DNA of 64,000 nucleotides from Theobroma cacao (lineage: Eukaryota > Streptophyta > Magnoliopsida > Malvales > Malvaceae): NCBI RefSeq assembly GCF_000208745.1, contig NC_030852.1, forward strand, positions 28,240,684 through 28,304,683. The letters run 5' to 3'. Under the pieces are notes generated by a model. The model had not been told where the DNA came from. It was given only the letters and a program-made list of their open reading frames with translations, and made no database searches. A program made the position numbers and the translations under genes. Shown one piece after another: positions 37,201-49,531 of this stretch; position 1 is the first letter of the stretch, and each line of letters opens with the position of its first letter.

Positions 37201-39230
37201 ATGCCGCTAGCGGCACCAAATGAATGGTTAAGCTGAACTATAAGATTTTATGAAATAATTTCTATGATCAAATGTCCCTCTCTCTTGTTTATACATATGT
37301 AATGTACATTATCATAACACTATCACTCATTGATATCTGTACAGCACATATCATGTATCAAAAGTGAGCCTCGTTAGATTTCAAAGTGTAACCAGCGTCT
37401 CTACCATGGACTCTGCACATAAATACTATCTAACTCTCATATGACTCAGTTGTGGATAATTAAATTGTACTTACTGCAGGCAAAGGACTACTTTAATACT
37501 TTAGTATACCACAATATTTAGGTCTACGATCTTATTCGTAACACCTAAATCGTAAAATGTTGCATTTCATACTACACTAATTGTTATTAATTATTTCTTT
37601 TATGCGTATAAAAAAATTTAAACGAAAAAAGAGGATATGAATTTTAAAATTTACTGACTGCTTAGAAAATGATAATAACCATTAGATTAAGCCCTAATTG
37701 TTACAATATTAGTATTAATTTGTGCATAATTATACATTACTTTGCACAAAGCATGATATGGGAATACACATAAAGTCTCCTCTCAATTTGTAAGATGCAA
37801 CTATCAATGAACTATATTCGAGAATAGATTACTCTTTTAAGAGTATTAGTAGTCGCGCTTAACATAATTTCTTTTGCAAGGTAAATTGTATTCATTGAAG
37901 GTAAGAAGTATCAAATGCCGAGTTAAGTCTAAAGTCTTGTTCAAAAGACAAAATACTCATCTCGGCACATGACTTTCATTGGGCAAAAAATTAACAGCAA
38001 GAAGGCTTAACACAATAATTTTGGGGTTTTTTTTTTTAACAAACATTTTGACAAATGTATTAATGCAGCAATATGCCGATCAACAAAAGAAGAGACTGGA
38101 TTAAAGTTGCAAATTAAGCAAACAAATTGAACAAACATCCTCCTACATAACAATCTATGTGCAAAAAAAGAGTTGATACCGTTAACACAATAAAGCATCT
38201 TATTTTCGACTTTTTGAGATTATGCAATCCTTTTTCTTTACTGAAAGGTAATGATCGAATCGAGCATCAAATCCATGTGTCTCACAAGTTTTAAGCATTA
38301 CGATAAGAATTAAGATATACTAGCAGCTCGTATATCCTAGTTTAGTATCTTCATCCTAAGGACTAAGGAGATTGAAATTAATAACACTAAGTCATTTTGT
38401 TGCATATTTTACCAAATTAATTTGCCTGTTTAAACTTTTGATGATGATCACCCTAAATAGAATGAAGAAAGAATCCTGCCTGCTTTAATGCTAACAATTG
38501 CCATTAACTAATTGTTTGTCGAAAAGTAAATTCATGAACCGACTGAAAGTTGAGTAGGCAGTGACGCAGTGTTTTATCAGACTTGAAAATGCAATGGGAG
38601 TAAGATATCTCTCCACCAAAAAGAACATGCATATGATTTTCAGAAATCTTTCAAAAAATTGAAAATTAGTATATAAAGATGATTGTTAACAGTCAAGTCA
38701 AGTCAGTAAGACGCAATGACTTTAGCTTAGAAATAGGCTTTTTGTAGGCACTGTAGGTGAAGGACCAGAGAAAAGGTGAAACGCTTATAATTCTGAGGAT
38801 GAGAAGCTCTCGTACGAAGAAAATATGAGTACACCAGGAAGGTGAGGGGTACACTCATATTATTGAAAACTACCAGGGAAAAACATAAGGAAAACAAAGA
38901 CTCTCTTGGTTTTAATTACCAAAGCAAGCTTAAGAAAAACAGCTCTGAAATATACAGCCCACAAGATAAGCAACAGATAAAAGCACCTAACTTTTTTATG
39001 GCTAGATTTTCACGCTCTCACAGCAAATTGATTTCAAGCCAACCTAATCAGCTTCAAAACACCCCCAGCCATGGGCATCTAACCCCTCAGATAGATCAAA
39101 AACAGAAGGGGTAGGAAAAAGAGGAAGCGAAAAGAGAAAAAAGACAATACCTTGATCATCATCTTCTTCTCAATCACATGCTTCTACATTTCTTTATACT
39201 ATCACTTTCATAGTAAATTTTGAGTCTCTT

Positions 39231-40049
39231 TTAAGTGTAAGTCCATAGGCTTTCTACATCTGAATCCTCCGGTGAATCATCTGAGGGTGGTGAGTTTATC
39301 CTGGGAGGGCTTATAAGCATTCCTTCTGCCATATTCACCAACAAATTTGGAAAGTTTAGAAGCGCTTCCTCGTCAATAAATTCCTGACCGGAACCAGACT
39401 CCATGCAACTACCTGACGTGGTACCCTCATTTTCAGGCTCGCCCTGATCCTGTTTTGAGTCTTTTGATGACCCAGTATCTGGCTTGGGTAGCCTGGAAGC
39501 GGCAGCACTAGCAGCTGCAGCCCGAATATCGCTTGCGGATGTGGAAGCCGCTTTTGGATACGAAAGAATCATATCCGGAAAGTTTAGATCCGTGTCGGGA
39601 CCTTTTAGGGCAATAGCAGCCACATCATACGCGGTAGCTGCCATTTCAGGGGTCGGATATGTTCCAAGCCATATACGCGTCGTTTTACGCGGCTCGCGTA
39701 TTTCAGATACCCATTTGCCGCTCCTGCTCCGTATTCCCCGATAAGTCGGATGCCTTCCGGAACCAGGCAGCGCCGATGATGAAGACCTGCCTGGAGATTG
39801 AACAGGCCTTGGCGTTGACACGGTGCTGGGTTTTGGAGATTTTGGCGATTGGTCTTGCGGTTGACCCAATGTCGTCCTGCCTGGAGAATGAACGAGTCTC
39901 ACTAATGGGTTGTCTGGTGGGCTCGCTGATGAAGGTTTTGGCGACTGGTCTTGCGGCTGCACAAGAGAGGCTGGAGGGTCAGGGATTTGGACAGTTGGGG
40001 TGGATGGTGGCTGATCTTTTGGGGGCACATTGGTTGAAGGATTGGCCAT
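39231..40049 (-). CDS. AP2/ERF transcription factor, DREB A-4 / ERF027-like
   Basis: Intronless 272-aa factor with one AP2 domain at about residues 102-158 ([20 protein letters not shown], then [20 protein letters not shown] and LNFPD). Val 114 and Glu 119 mark it as DREB-subfamily. It lacks the CBF signatures and fits group A-4, closest in my memory to ERF025/026/027. A long N-terminal Pro/Ser/Gln-rich region holds an internal duplication: [10 protein letters not shown]...HSPGR at 31-58 and [14 protein letters not shown]...QSPGR at 63-89. The C-terminus is acidic and ends with a short LWTYT motif, reminiscent of the LWSY-type activation tail. Target genes cannot be deduced. The start is the first ATG of the frame. 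Confidence 0.9.
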   Translation of the reverse strand: MANPSTNVPPKDQPPSTPTVQIPDPPASLVQPQDQSPKPSSASPPDNPLVRLVHSPGRTTLGQPQDQSPKSPKPSTVSTPRPVQSPGRSSSSALPGSGRHPTYRGIRSRSGKWVSEIREPRKTTRIWLGTYPTPEMAATAYDVAAIALKGPDTDLNFPDMILSYPKAASTSASDIRAAAASAAASRLPKPDTGSSKDSKQDQGEPENEGTTSGSCMESGSGQEFIDEEALLNFPNLLVNMAEGMLISPPRINSPPSDDSPEDSDVESLWTYT

Positions 40050-40121
40050 ATTTGTCTATTTATATGTATGGAATCATGCGTATGCAGTAGGAAGGGTTTA
40101 AAGACTTCATCGTTTGGATGC

Positions 40122-40146
40122 GGTTGGGTTGGGTTGGGTTTATAAA
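40122..40146 (-). promoter_or_regulatory. TATA box and GGGTT repeats before the ERF gene
   Basis: TTTATAAA at 40139-40146 lies about 90 bp upstream of the minus-strand ATG and is the likely TATA box. It abuts about four copies of GGGTT (40122-40140), which would fall around the transcription start and read as AACCC on the sense strand. Confidence 0.55.
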
Positions 40147-43100
40147 GAGAAACAAACCAATGGGCAAAGGCGTGGGGAATTCGCGGAACTTTTTACAAAG
40201 CCAAACATTTTCCCATGACAGCATTACACTGGTGATGTGACGGTAAGGAGGAGGCTACACAGGGCACACGTATTAGGCACATAACTTAAAACTGATTAGC
40301 TGTAACTTACCTGTTTGTCCGCGCCTGCCCTTTGTATATCCAATGTACTCCTCCTACTCCTACTCCTGCTCCTGCTCCTATCTATTCTAATCTATCTCTT
40401 TCAATTACAATCTTTGCTTTCTCATCTCATGGTTGGTGATCATAAATTTGGCTCATGCTTACTGCTCACTGAATTGTATGACTTTCCCCTTCTTTCTTCA
40501 TTTATTTAAAAGGTTGGGCTGTGCCTTTCAGTAAAAAGGGGCTTAAAAGACCTGAGCCTGTGCGACTGATGCTCATATCATATATCTATCTCATGATAGT
40601 AACAATCATTACTCTTCTTCTGCCTTGCTTTCATTTTGCTGGTCATTTGCAGAAGGGCCTTTCTAAAGAAGTAGATGTATTAATAAGAACTTCCTTTGTA
40701 ATTAAACGTTTTCAGTTTGTGCTCATCACTTGCCTTTCTAAATTCCCCCTTGTCAATCTCATGACTTAGAAAACTTACTAGTGCCTATTTTTAAGTGATT
40801 AATTGTCAAGCAACATACACTTTACATGCGGCTACCAGTATTAAAAATGGATCCTCTGTATCAGAAATGCTTAAATATGTTGATTTACATAAATAAACAA
40901 TCCATTGAAGTAATACCTACATGTGCCCTGGACTTTATTTTGGCATGGTAGCATATATAGCTTGACTTATGATTCATGCCCAGATTTTTTATGCATAAAC
41001 TTTTGGAATGAAACAATAAAATTTTCAAAGTTCTGAGTACGAGTACATCGCTATCAACACTCAGACAAGGATAGCTCTTTTTTTCACCATTTGAAATACA
41101 CAAGGGTGGATCGAGTAGAGTTATTTTAGTTTTCCCTCTTCCATGTTCTCTGCCGCGACAAAATCATGTCTACCTCTATCATGTCTTGTTGAATTTAAAA
41201 TTTTGAGCTACTTCTTTGTGCCTTTGACCCTACGGTTTACTCCTTTTCCCCCCTTTTTGCTAGACATGCTATATGACCTTACAGTTGTGTATATTCAGAG
41301 CTGATTGGTCCCCTACCTCTCAGTCTATTAAAAAGAAAAGAAAAACATACATGGCATGGGTAATTTGTTTTTGTTAGATGTATATCATCAAAATAAAGGC
41401 ATAGATTGTCCGTCTCCCACGAAAAACTGCAGCTTTCAATAAATCTCAGTGCAATAATAGCTTTAGTTAAAACCTCTGCATTCTGGACAGAACAATTATA
41501 TCGATAAGATTGGTCCATACATACATGAAATATAAGAAGAAAAAATTATCAAAGTTGGCCCATCCATAGTTAATAATCAGTTCATTGCTTCTTCCACCAT
41601 TAAAATCTAAGGTCCCAACCACCCCATCGGTAAAAGGATCATGATCATCGGGTTTTATGTCTATAAACCTTCCGCTTGACTGCGACCCTCATAATTATTG
41701 ATTTATCGTTCATTCCTGCAAACAAACCTCCTTTTTTCTTCCCAAGGAGAAATTTTTGTGGTACATTCAACTACTTTTTCTGTTTTCAAGATTTTAGGGG
41801 AAGTGATGAGCATGTGGGAAGGCTGGGAGCAACTCACAAACAAGTGGGTTCCAATTGGGCAGAGGAGGTAAGTGACCTGTTATTGAAATTGTATTGGTGC
41901 AATCGCCTACCCAGTTGATTATCAGTGGGGACAACTCTCCTTTCAATCTCGAAATATGTCAGCGTTTTGCAGTATCTTCTCACATAGACTCACATCAGGA
42001 CCTTTCTCTGCGCCTGCTGGAAAGGTACCAAAAATTATCATGAATACCAAATGAAGTTCATTCCAATTTCCAACTATTGAAATAGAAACCAGAAACCATA
42101 AGCAGGGTACATAGTTAGTATTATTTTCCAAAGTTTTGGTAGTCTTTTTTATTTACAATAAAATAATAAAGGAACTAAAAAGAAAGAGGCTCTAACAAGA
42201 TCCACATAAAAAGCAAAAGGATATGGTCTACTTGAAACATCAAAATTATCAGTACTAAAAATTGTCAAATCATGGACTCCATGCTTGTTAATTGGTCCCC
42301 CACATTTACATCAATTATTACAAAAACATATTACTCCTACCATGTGGTTACAGTAAACTGTAAAAGAAAGGGGAAGGAGGGACTAAGCCTACAATAGGGG
42401 TAGGGGCCAAACTAAGAACCTCGTGCCCTGACCCCTGAGGAAGCAGTCTTTGCAAGATTCTGTTCAAGGTACGTTCAAAACTTGTAAGAAAATGTTTTGA
42501 AAGTTTTGGATCTTTCAAGAGCAAAATGGACTTGTAAATCAACCTGTAATTCTTCGGGGTTTTGAGCGGCAGGGCAAATGGGCTTAATTCCCCTATTTTC
42601 ATAGTAGAAACTGGAAGTTTTCTCTACCTCTTTCTTGTCAGGTTCTTAGCTCAAGGCCACGGAGTCAATCTGAAGATCTTCTTATCCACAGATAATGCCT
42701 AGCTGTAATTTTCTTATTCTTTTTTAATTATATAAAAATTAAATTAGAAAACAATCATATATCTCATGAAAAATAAATTAAAACAGTAGGTAAAATTCTT
42801 CATTTTATTTTTCTCCAAATAAAAATAGATTTAATGCTTAAAATTATTATTGGTAAAAGGAAATTGATGATTAAAATTACTATCTGTAAAATAAAATTAA
42901 TATGAGATCTATCCATGCTAAATCAAACAATTTAAACACGTAAAGGGTACAAAATTAATATAAGAATACATAAATATAATATGAAAAATCATACGGACAA
43001 CTAACATTTAAGTCCAACCTCCAATTTCAATATCAAGACCATTTTTTTTAATCCTATTTTTTTCCACTAAATGAAAAAGACTCTGCCGAAAGAAAATATT

Positions 43101-43186
43101 GTGTAGCCGTTAAAGGTAGTTAACATTGTTCTTATCCAAACCTGGAACACAAACACCAAACTACCTGGTTTTTGAGCTTCCCATCC
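40147..43186. other. Intergenic, no gene recognised
   Basis: This contains the ERF promoter (left), the TraB-family promoter (right) and about 2.5 kb between. A CTCCTACTCCTGCTC microsatellite-like tract occurs at about 40349-40380. An exon-like stretch at about 41799-41869 (acceptor-like start, GAGGAG|GTAAGT end) has no identifiable protein similarity and no partner exon. AT-rich DNA fills 42710-43010. Confidence 0.5.
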
Positions 43187-46100
43187 ATGGATCCTCTTCT
43201 CAAATCAAGCTTTCCAATCGTCACTGCAAACCCAAAATTCCTTACACCAAAACCTGTCAAACTTAAACCCTTCAAGGTCTCCATCAAACCCCCACCACCT
43301 GACTTCGATTTTAGGGCAGACATCTTAGCAGAATCAAGTGCCAGAATCGGAAAAACTCATCCTCAGCTGGCGGACTTGGCAGAGAATGGGACGTTGGTGT
43401 TGGTTGAGAAGCGGCAGTTCGGTCCTGTTCCTGCCTGGAGGACCGAGTTTGTGGAACCAGAGGCGATATGGCTGGTGGGTACCAGTCATATATCGCGGGA
43501 ATCAGCTGCTGACGTGGAGCGTGTTGTGAGGGCAGTCAGGCCTGACAATGTAGTGGTCGAACTCTGCAGGAGCAGGCAAGCATTGGATTGTTCTTATTTC
43601 ATTTTATAAAATTTTTGTTTGAACTTTGAGCTTTGAATCTGATTTTATTGGTGCTGTATACTGTTATTTCTTGTTTGTGAAGAGTTTCCCACCGGGATTG
43701 GGTTGAATGCTTTCCGGAGAATGTGGAAGATTGAAATACTCTTTTTGAGCTTATTTGTCTGTGAATTTATTGGTTCATTACTAAATATACCTAATGGAGT
43801 TATAAACAGCTAATTGGGTAAGCCTGTACGAATCTTTCCTAAATTTGTCAACCATATAGAAGGGCTTTCTTCAAATTGCAAATCGAAAATTCTCCATCAA
43901 TGAGATTTATACGACTTTAGGAATGAGTCAGCCACTGCCTGATGGGCTACTGAAAAAAGAAATAGAATGTCAGCAAATATTCATTCCACATCTTAACTTT
44001 AATTATTGCAGAGTTCATTTTCAGAGCTGGGATCATGTACACATCCAATGATGTTGACAATGGCCAGCAATTACGGTCAAATATGTTTTCTTTGAGTGGA
44101 ACTGGGTTTTTTGGTGCTGTTGGTCGTAGCATAAACTTGGGTAAGCATTAATTTCTTCAACACATTTTTTTTTTTTTTTGTGTTTGTGAGTGTGCTAGTG
44201 AAAGGGCTTACTGTTTACATGTTGCTCATGTAAATGATAGGGGGTCAAACTGCTCTAGCATTGCGTCTACTTTTGGCACTTTTCTCTTCCAAAATATCCT
44301 CTGATGTCAACCGTCCTTTTGGAGATGAGGTTGTCAGATTCACATAAATTAATCATCAAATTTGCTTCTTGTTCCGAAAAAAAAAATGTGCACCTCAACT
44401 TTTGAAAATTTTGGTTGATTTGCAGTTCCGTGCAGCTCGAAAAGCATCTGAGGAAATTGGTGCTCAAATAGTTTTGGGGGATCGTCCAATTGAAATAACT
44501 GTATGCACTTTTTAGTTCCAGCATATGATCCATAGATACTGAAATTTTCTTAAATAAACTTTATTTGGAAAATTTGGACCTTTATCTCTTGCAGCACTAA
44601 TGCACAGCTTGTCCTTTCTTATGACTTATAAGGCTAGAATGTTTTCTTTTGAGATGGATAAATCACCAGGAGTTTTTTACTCCTGATTTTTTTTTGCAGC
44701 TTGAAAGGGCTTGGAATTCTCTTAAGTGGAGTGAGAAATTTAGTCTAGTGCTTTCAGTCGTTCATGGGATAACGTCACCATCATTAGATATATCTAGGAA
44801 TGATTTCAAGGTTTTTCCCTTACCAATTTATATTTTCACATGGATTTGTGTCCCTTGTTTTATTATTGAATTTGAATTTGTTTGTGCACATTTCAAAGTT
44901 TAATACTTAATTTAGATAAGGCCTTGGTCTATGCAGTCTAGGAAAAGGGAAAATGCAAGACCCATTTTGAGAATTTCTTCATATTTTCTGCAACTATCTA
45001 ACAAGGAGACGTGCATTATGTTTTGAACTAAAATATGATGAACTTTCCTGTGAGTTGGAGTAGAACATTACCCTTGGTGTTTTCACGCTACCCTTGATGT
45101 TTATATGCATATTGTGGCAAGGAGAGGAAGTATATATTGATAACGGGAATTTGGGGCTGATTATCATGGAATATACTATTTATAGAAGATGATAGGTTTT
45201 GGTTGGATATCATTGTTTAAGATCAAAGCTAAAATTTTGTGTTGTATTGGAAGAATTAGACTCCAAAGGCTGTTGGTCATATTTTTCCCTGCAAAACTTT
45301 GGATCCATAAATGACTTTTACATGATGCTTGAGTGACAAAGTCATTCTAAATATAGATGTCAGTTATAGTCAACACTCAACAATGTCCTATAGTTATACA
45401 AATGAGCAAAAAGTGGCTAATGGTTACAGACTATGTGGCATTAGTCATTCATGGTAAAAAAATGATGATACTATATTCAAACAGGAAGGGCAAATATAGT
45501 AGAACAGAAAGAAATTATATGCATTAGCAGAAAGATACAAAAGAAGATATCTGTGAACTCTCTAGGTTAGCTAAAAATCTTAAATCTCTTATCTACAATA
45601 TTGCATTGCAGGAACAGAACAGTGAAAATGATACATTTCAGCTGTATGAGCAGTTAAGCTTCTCATATCCATCACTTCTGCAGCCTCTCATACATGAGCG
45701 AGACACTGTAAGTACACATGTATTTGTACAAGTAAAACATTTGGAAACCTGATGTGTCCATGGATGATGCCTTCTCAGTGATGGACAAACAAAAAGAATA
45801 AACTTGATTTTATTTATCTTCTTATGTTTGCAGCTTACAGGGCATTCATATATTAATCAAATTCTTCAACTTGATAAACTATTTAATTTTTCCATCCTTT
45901 ACTAGTTCAAGATTTGCTATATGAATACAATATGTTTGTAGAACTTTTTTGGTTCTTTTGATCTTGTCACCCAAATTTGAAACTTGGAAGGCCTATGAAT
46001 ATGATTGATGATCCTCTAACAAGGTGAACTGCTGGTGTCATGTTTTCAGTATATCGCGTGGTCTCTAAAGCGGAGCAAAGCTGTGAATAACTGTAAGACG

Positions 46101-46316
46101 GTGGTAGGGGTGATTGGAAAGGGGCACATGAATGGTGTAATATATGCATTAGTATCAGATCAAGGAAACCTGCGGTTTAGAGACCTTGCAGGTAAGAATC
46201 CATCTGAGGCTGAGTCTAATGGCTGGGTTGAAGGTCATCTCAGGAGCTTGGCCAGAGATACGTTGATTGGCATCGGGTTGTGGGCATTATATGAACAGAT
46301 TAAAGCTGCATTGTAG
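43187..46316 (+). CDS. TraB-family (TRABD-like) protein
   Basis: Member of the TraB/PrgY/TIKI fold family. An Arabidopsis homologue (TRB1, recalled) is reported at ER-mitochondria contacts. Exons are 43187-43575, 44025-44140, 44241-44329, 44426-44500, 44700-44810, 45612-45707 and 46050-46316 (TAG), giving 380 aa with all phases matching. Conserved family residues are present: first GxxH in WLVGTSHISRES (G98-H101), Glu 125 in VVVELCRSR, and second GxxH in VIGKGHMNGV (G315-H318). These are the putative metal-site residues of the superfamily. The N-terminal 45 residues are Lys/Pro-rich. A hydrophobic C-terminal stretch (LIGIGLWALYEQI) could be a membrane anchor. Intron 1 uses a GC donor (AGCAG|GCAAGC), since no GT donor keeps the conserved ELCRSR-AGIMYTSNDVD junction. 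ATG 43187 is preferred as the first ATG of the frame. Confidence 0.92.
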
Positions 46317-49300
46317 CATGCATACAGACCTATTATATGATCAGATTCAAAAATGAAGTTGCAGAAGAAATAGAAGAAGAATTTAATCATCCTTTGTTGC
46401 TAACTTTTTCGTTTGCAATACATGTGATTCAGGAAAATAATTAGCAATAATACAAAAATTAAAGTTTGATTTGTTAATTTATAGAGATTAGAAGAGCTCT
46501 TCAATTTGTAAGATGACTCTCTTGTCTAACCAATTAGAATTTATACATGGATATATAGGCGTCCTAATTAGTATTTATCCTGCAGAAAAGTGTTAATCCT
46601 CTGATTATTAAGGTAATGCTTTGATTGCTTTCAGTGGTATCCGAGCAAAGCTCTTTGATTTCGAGCTCTCTTCCTCTCTCAATGTATTTATTAACAAAAG
46701 AATGTATAAATTCTATTTTAATTTTCATTATTATTTTGCAACTAATATAAGGGAGAATATCTATGATCTAATTATGATAGATACTTAAAATAAATTGGTT
46801 AACTTGAGGGTTCAAAATATATAATACTACGAAGGAGGTATTAAAAGAATATAATTTGCTTATATATGCCTGTTAGAACTTTGATAAAAATGGTCATTTT
46901 GGACATTTTAAACTATTTAGTTGCTACTGTTTTTTACTTGTATTTTGAAACGTGGAAAAATTAAAAGATTAAAATCAGAGTACTTCATATAAAAACAAAT
47001 TTATGAAGCATTAAAAAGATATAATACCTAAAAAATTCTCTTAAATTATTTAAAAATTTTAAATAAAATTTTATTTTTTTATTACTTTTAATTAAATTTT
47101 TATACTTTTATTTTGAAATAAATAGATCTTTATAATTAATTGTTAATTGACTGTCATTAATTAAAGTGTCACTTATTATTTTATGTCATGTGGTACTAAT
47201 ATGGCATGTTAATATATTAGAATAGATGGTGAAATGACATGCTAACATAGTTATATAATATTTTTCATCTTCTATGTCGACGTTACATGATGAAAAATGA
47301 TAAGTAATATTTTAATTAATAATGTATTAATTATAAAGATCAATTTGATTTAAAATAAAAATTTAAAAATTTAATTGAACTAATAAAAGAATAAAAATTT
47401 ATTTAAATTTTGATGATATAAAAAGTTCACTTCTATAAATTACAAAAACAAGGAAAAAACAGTCATCGTATTGCTTCATGATTTTTCCATTTCAATTTCT
47501 CATTCATTTGTCTTCAGTTATAATCTTTTTATTATTTGCATTTGTTCTCTAATGACAAAACTAGAAAACAATAAAAATAAAAAAGTAAGTGTCGCAGCCA
47601 AACGCATATATGAATATGTCAAGATAAACAGCTGTTTTGTTTTGTGCAGTAAGTAGAGGAGACAAAACAGTGTACACTAAACCATTGGTTTTATGCATTA
47701 AATTCACTCTTCATTAAGTAGACAGACAACGCAGATAATAATTAGGTGCATTTCATTTATCTCCTTCCTGAGTTAAAAAATTAATTTGTCATGTAAAGAG
47801 ATGAACAAGATTCTCAGCGTAACTTAAATGAGAGTCAAACCCTTTTTGGCCCTAACAATTTTATGTAATTAATTAATTTGGGAAAATGAAGCATTTTTAA
47901 ATAATGGACCTGACAATTTTTATCAAAAGAAAAGGGTGGAAATTATTTGCTCTAATCCATCCAGTTAGGGAAATGGTTTTACAAACAGTGGGCAGAGAAC
48001 ACAGTTTTTTTGTTGTGTCTTTTTCTTAATTAAGGAGTGTTGTTTTGTGTTTAATCAGGCATTTGTCTGAATGGTAATTAATGGAGTAATTCTGGAAGGA
48101 ATTCATGGGAAAAACAATCTTTGCCTTCCATTTTGAAGTAGCTACCAATTTTACATTATTATTGGATAAGCATGAGACAAATCCATATTTATTACAAGTT
48201 TACCTTTTTTTTTAGGAGTTCTAGAAAACAAGCCCTATGACCAAACAAATAGAGTCGCACTGTTGCCACGTGCTGCACTGTTCATGGTGGTTGCATTGTT
48301 TTGGTGTGAGACTTCCGGTCACAACTTTTGAAACAGTTTTTTCCTTCATTTATAAGTTGATCAAAGATTATTTATAGATTGTAGTTTCAAAAAAAAAACA
48401 CAAAATTAAAAATTAATAGTTGAAAGTCTCAACTATTTAAACTTTTAGGAACAGGATGATCAAATAATTTAAATTTGAATATATAAATTTAAACTTGCTA
48501 AAATTCACATCACATTAATACAAATAAAAAAAAAACAACGTGTCATGCAGCAACATCGTAGATAAGATATAATCATTATATCGTTAAATACGGTTATTTT
48601 AATCCACTAAACCGTTATTTTCATTTATTTCTGTTGTTTTCTACGTTTAATTATAGATTTAATTTAACAAATTGATAAAACACATCAATTATATAAGTTT
48701 TAATTGCTTAATTTTTTCTATCTTCATGAATCTTTCTACCAAAAAATTGTTAATCAATTTCTTCAACTAGTATCTCCTATTAAAAATCTAGTTTGTAATG
48801 ATCACTCCTTTGAAATTATGTAAACTTATTACTAACATTTTGAAGCTCTTCATTGAGTTAGCTTCTTCAACCATTTAATATACCTGATTATTTAAGTCCT
48901 CAGCTCGGTTTATTTGCACTCTCATATTTTTCAAAATGATGGATTTTTACAAGGAATTGATTGAACAAACTTTAGTTCACACATTTCATGAAAGCTTAAG
49001 CCTGGTTTCGAATTTATTCGACTAAGGTTTTTTTTTTAATAAAAAAAATTAATCAACAAAATAGCTTCTTCAACAATTGAAAATGTGGTAAACATGGTGA
49101 TGAGGATAAAAAACGCCCCTAAAATGGAAAACATTTGCAATCTAGGAAGAGAGGTGTGAACATAAAGATTGAGAAATCCTCTTTACAATACAATTCCTTG
49201 TAAGAAACTCTTATTTTTGGTAAATTGCATTTAATCTAGATTCTGCACTGGATTTCTGACATTAATTAGCGTCAAATTCAGGGGCCTCAGAGTTTCATCT

Positions 49301-49531
49301 CATGTTCAAAACATAAAAGAACCTGGAAATCAATTTAAAAAAAAAACAAGAAGAGGGAAATTTTTTCCTGTGTGTGTAATTAGGCCAGTTTTTGTCATCA
49401 CTCCCGGTAAAACCAGACTTCCCTGCCATTTGTAGCACCTAAATTGCATCCACGCAGTTCTCACTTCTATTGGCTGCTCACAGTATAAGTATTCTCCATT
49501 GTTGCTTCCACTATTGAGTTATCCGAGCGAA
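46317..49531. other. Intergenic with one MITE
   Basis: AT-rich spacer between the TraB-family and response-regulator genes. It contains the palindromic element at 47011-47425 and otherwise only short ORFs with no domain. The TATA-like word TATAAGTA (about 49484-49491) lies about 45 bp before the response-regulator ATG and would imply a very short leader. Confidence 0.5.
47011..47425. mobile_element. Palindromic AT-rich MITE, copy A
   Basis: About 400 bp with inverted arms (47040-47145 against 47320-47425) sharing words such as TTATAAAGATC and TTTAAAATAAAAA-type blocks. The centre (about 47160-47290) has CATGTGGTACT and GACGTTACATGATG. The same layout and many of the same words occur in copy B at 56205-56584, which makes this a dispersed family rather than a chance palindrome. 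No coding capacity. The outer ends are approximate. Confidence 0.7.

Larger units (their letters stand above)
27997..39230. other. Large intergenic region, no recognisable gene
   Basis: About 11 kb of mostly AT-rich DNA between two AP2/ERF genes. Landmarks are poly-G tracts at 28349-28359 (11 G) and 31096-31108 (13 G), a GC-richer island at 30380-31200 with TGACGTCA (30494-30501) and the palindrome CCACGTGG (30638-30645), a palindromic element at 33255-34225, and TA microsatellites at about 35409-35429 and 36936-36958. Poly-T runs at 33070-33080 and 38030-38040 are followed by GACAA sequence and may be tails of minus-strand retroposons. ORFs here are short, without domains, and overlap on both strands, so none is called. 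Confidence 0.6.

Noticed and set aside
39484..40090. Plus-strand ORFs opposite the ERF gene
   Set aside because: Shadow frames of the intronless minus-strand gene with no domain and no promoter context of their own.
41799..41869. Isolated exon-like segment with acceptor and GAGGAG|GTAAGT donor
   Set aside because: No partner exons and no recognisable peptide on either strand. The splice-like ends may be chance.
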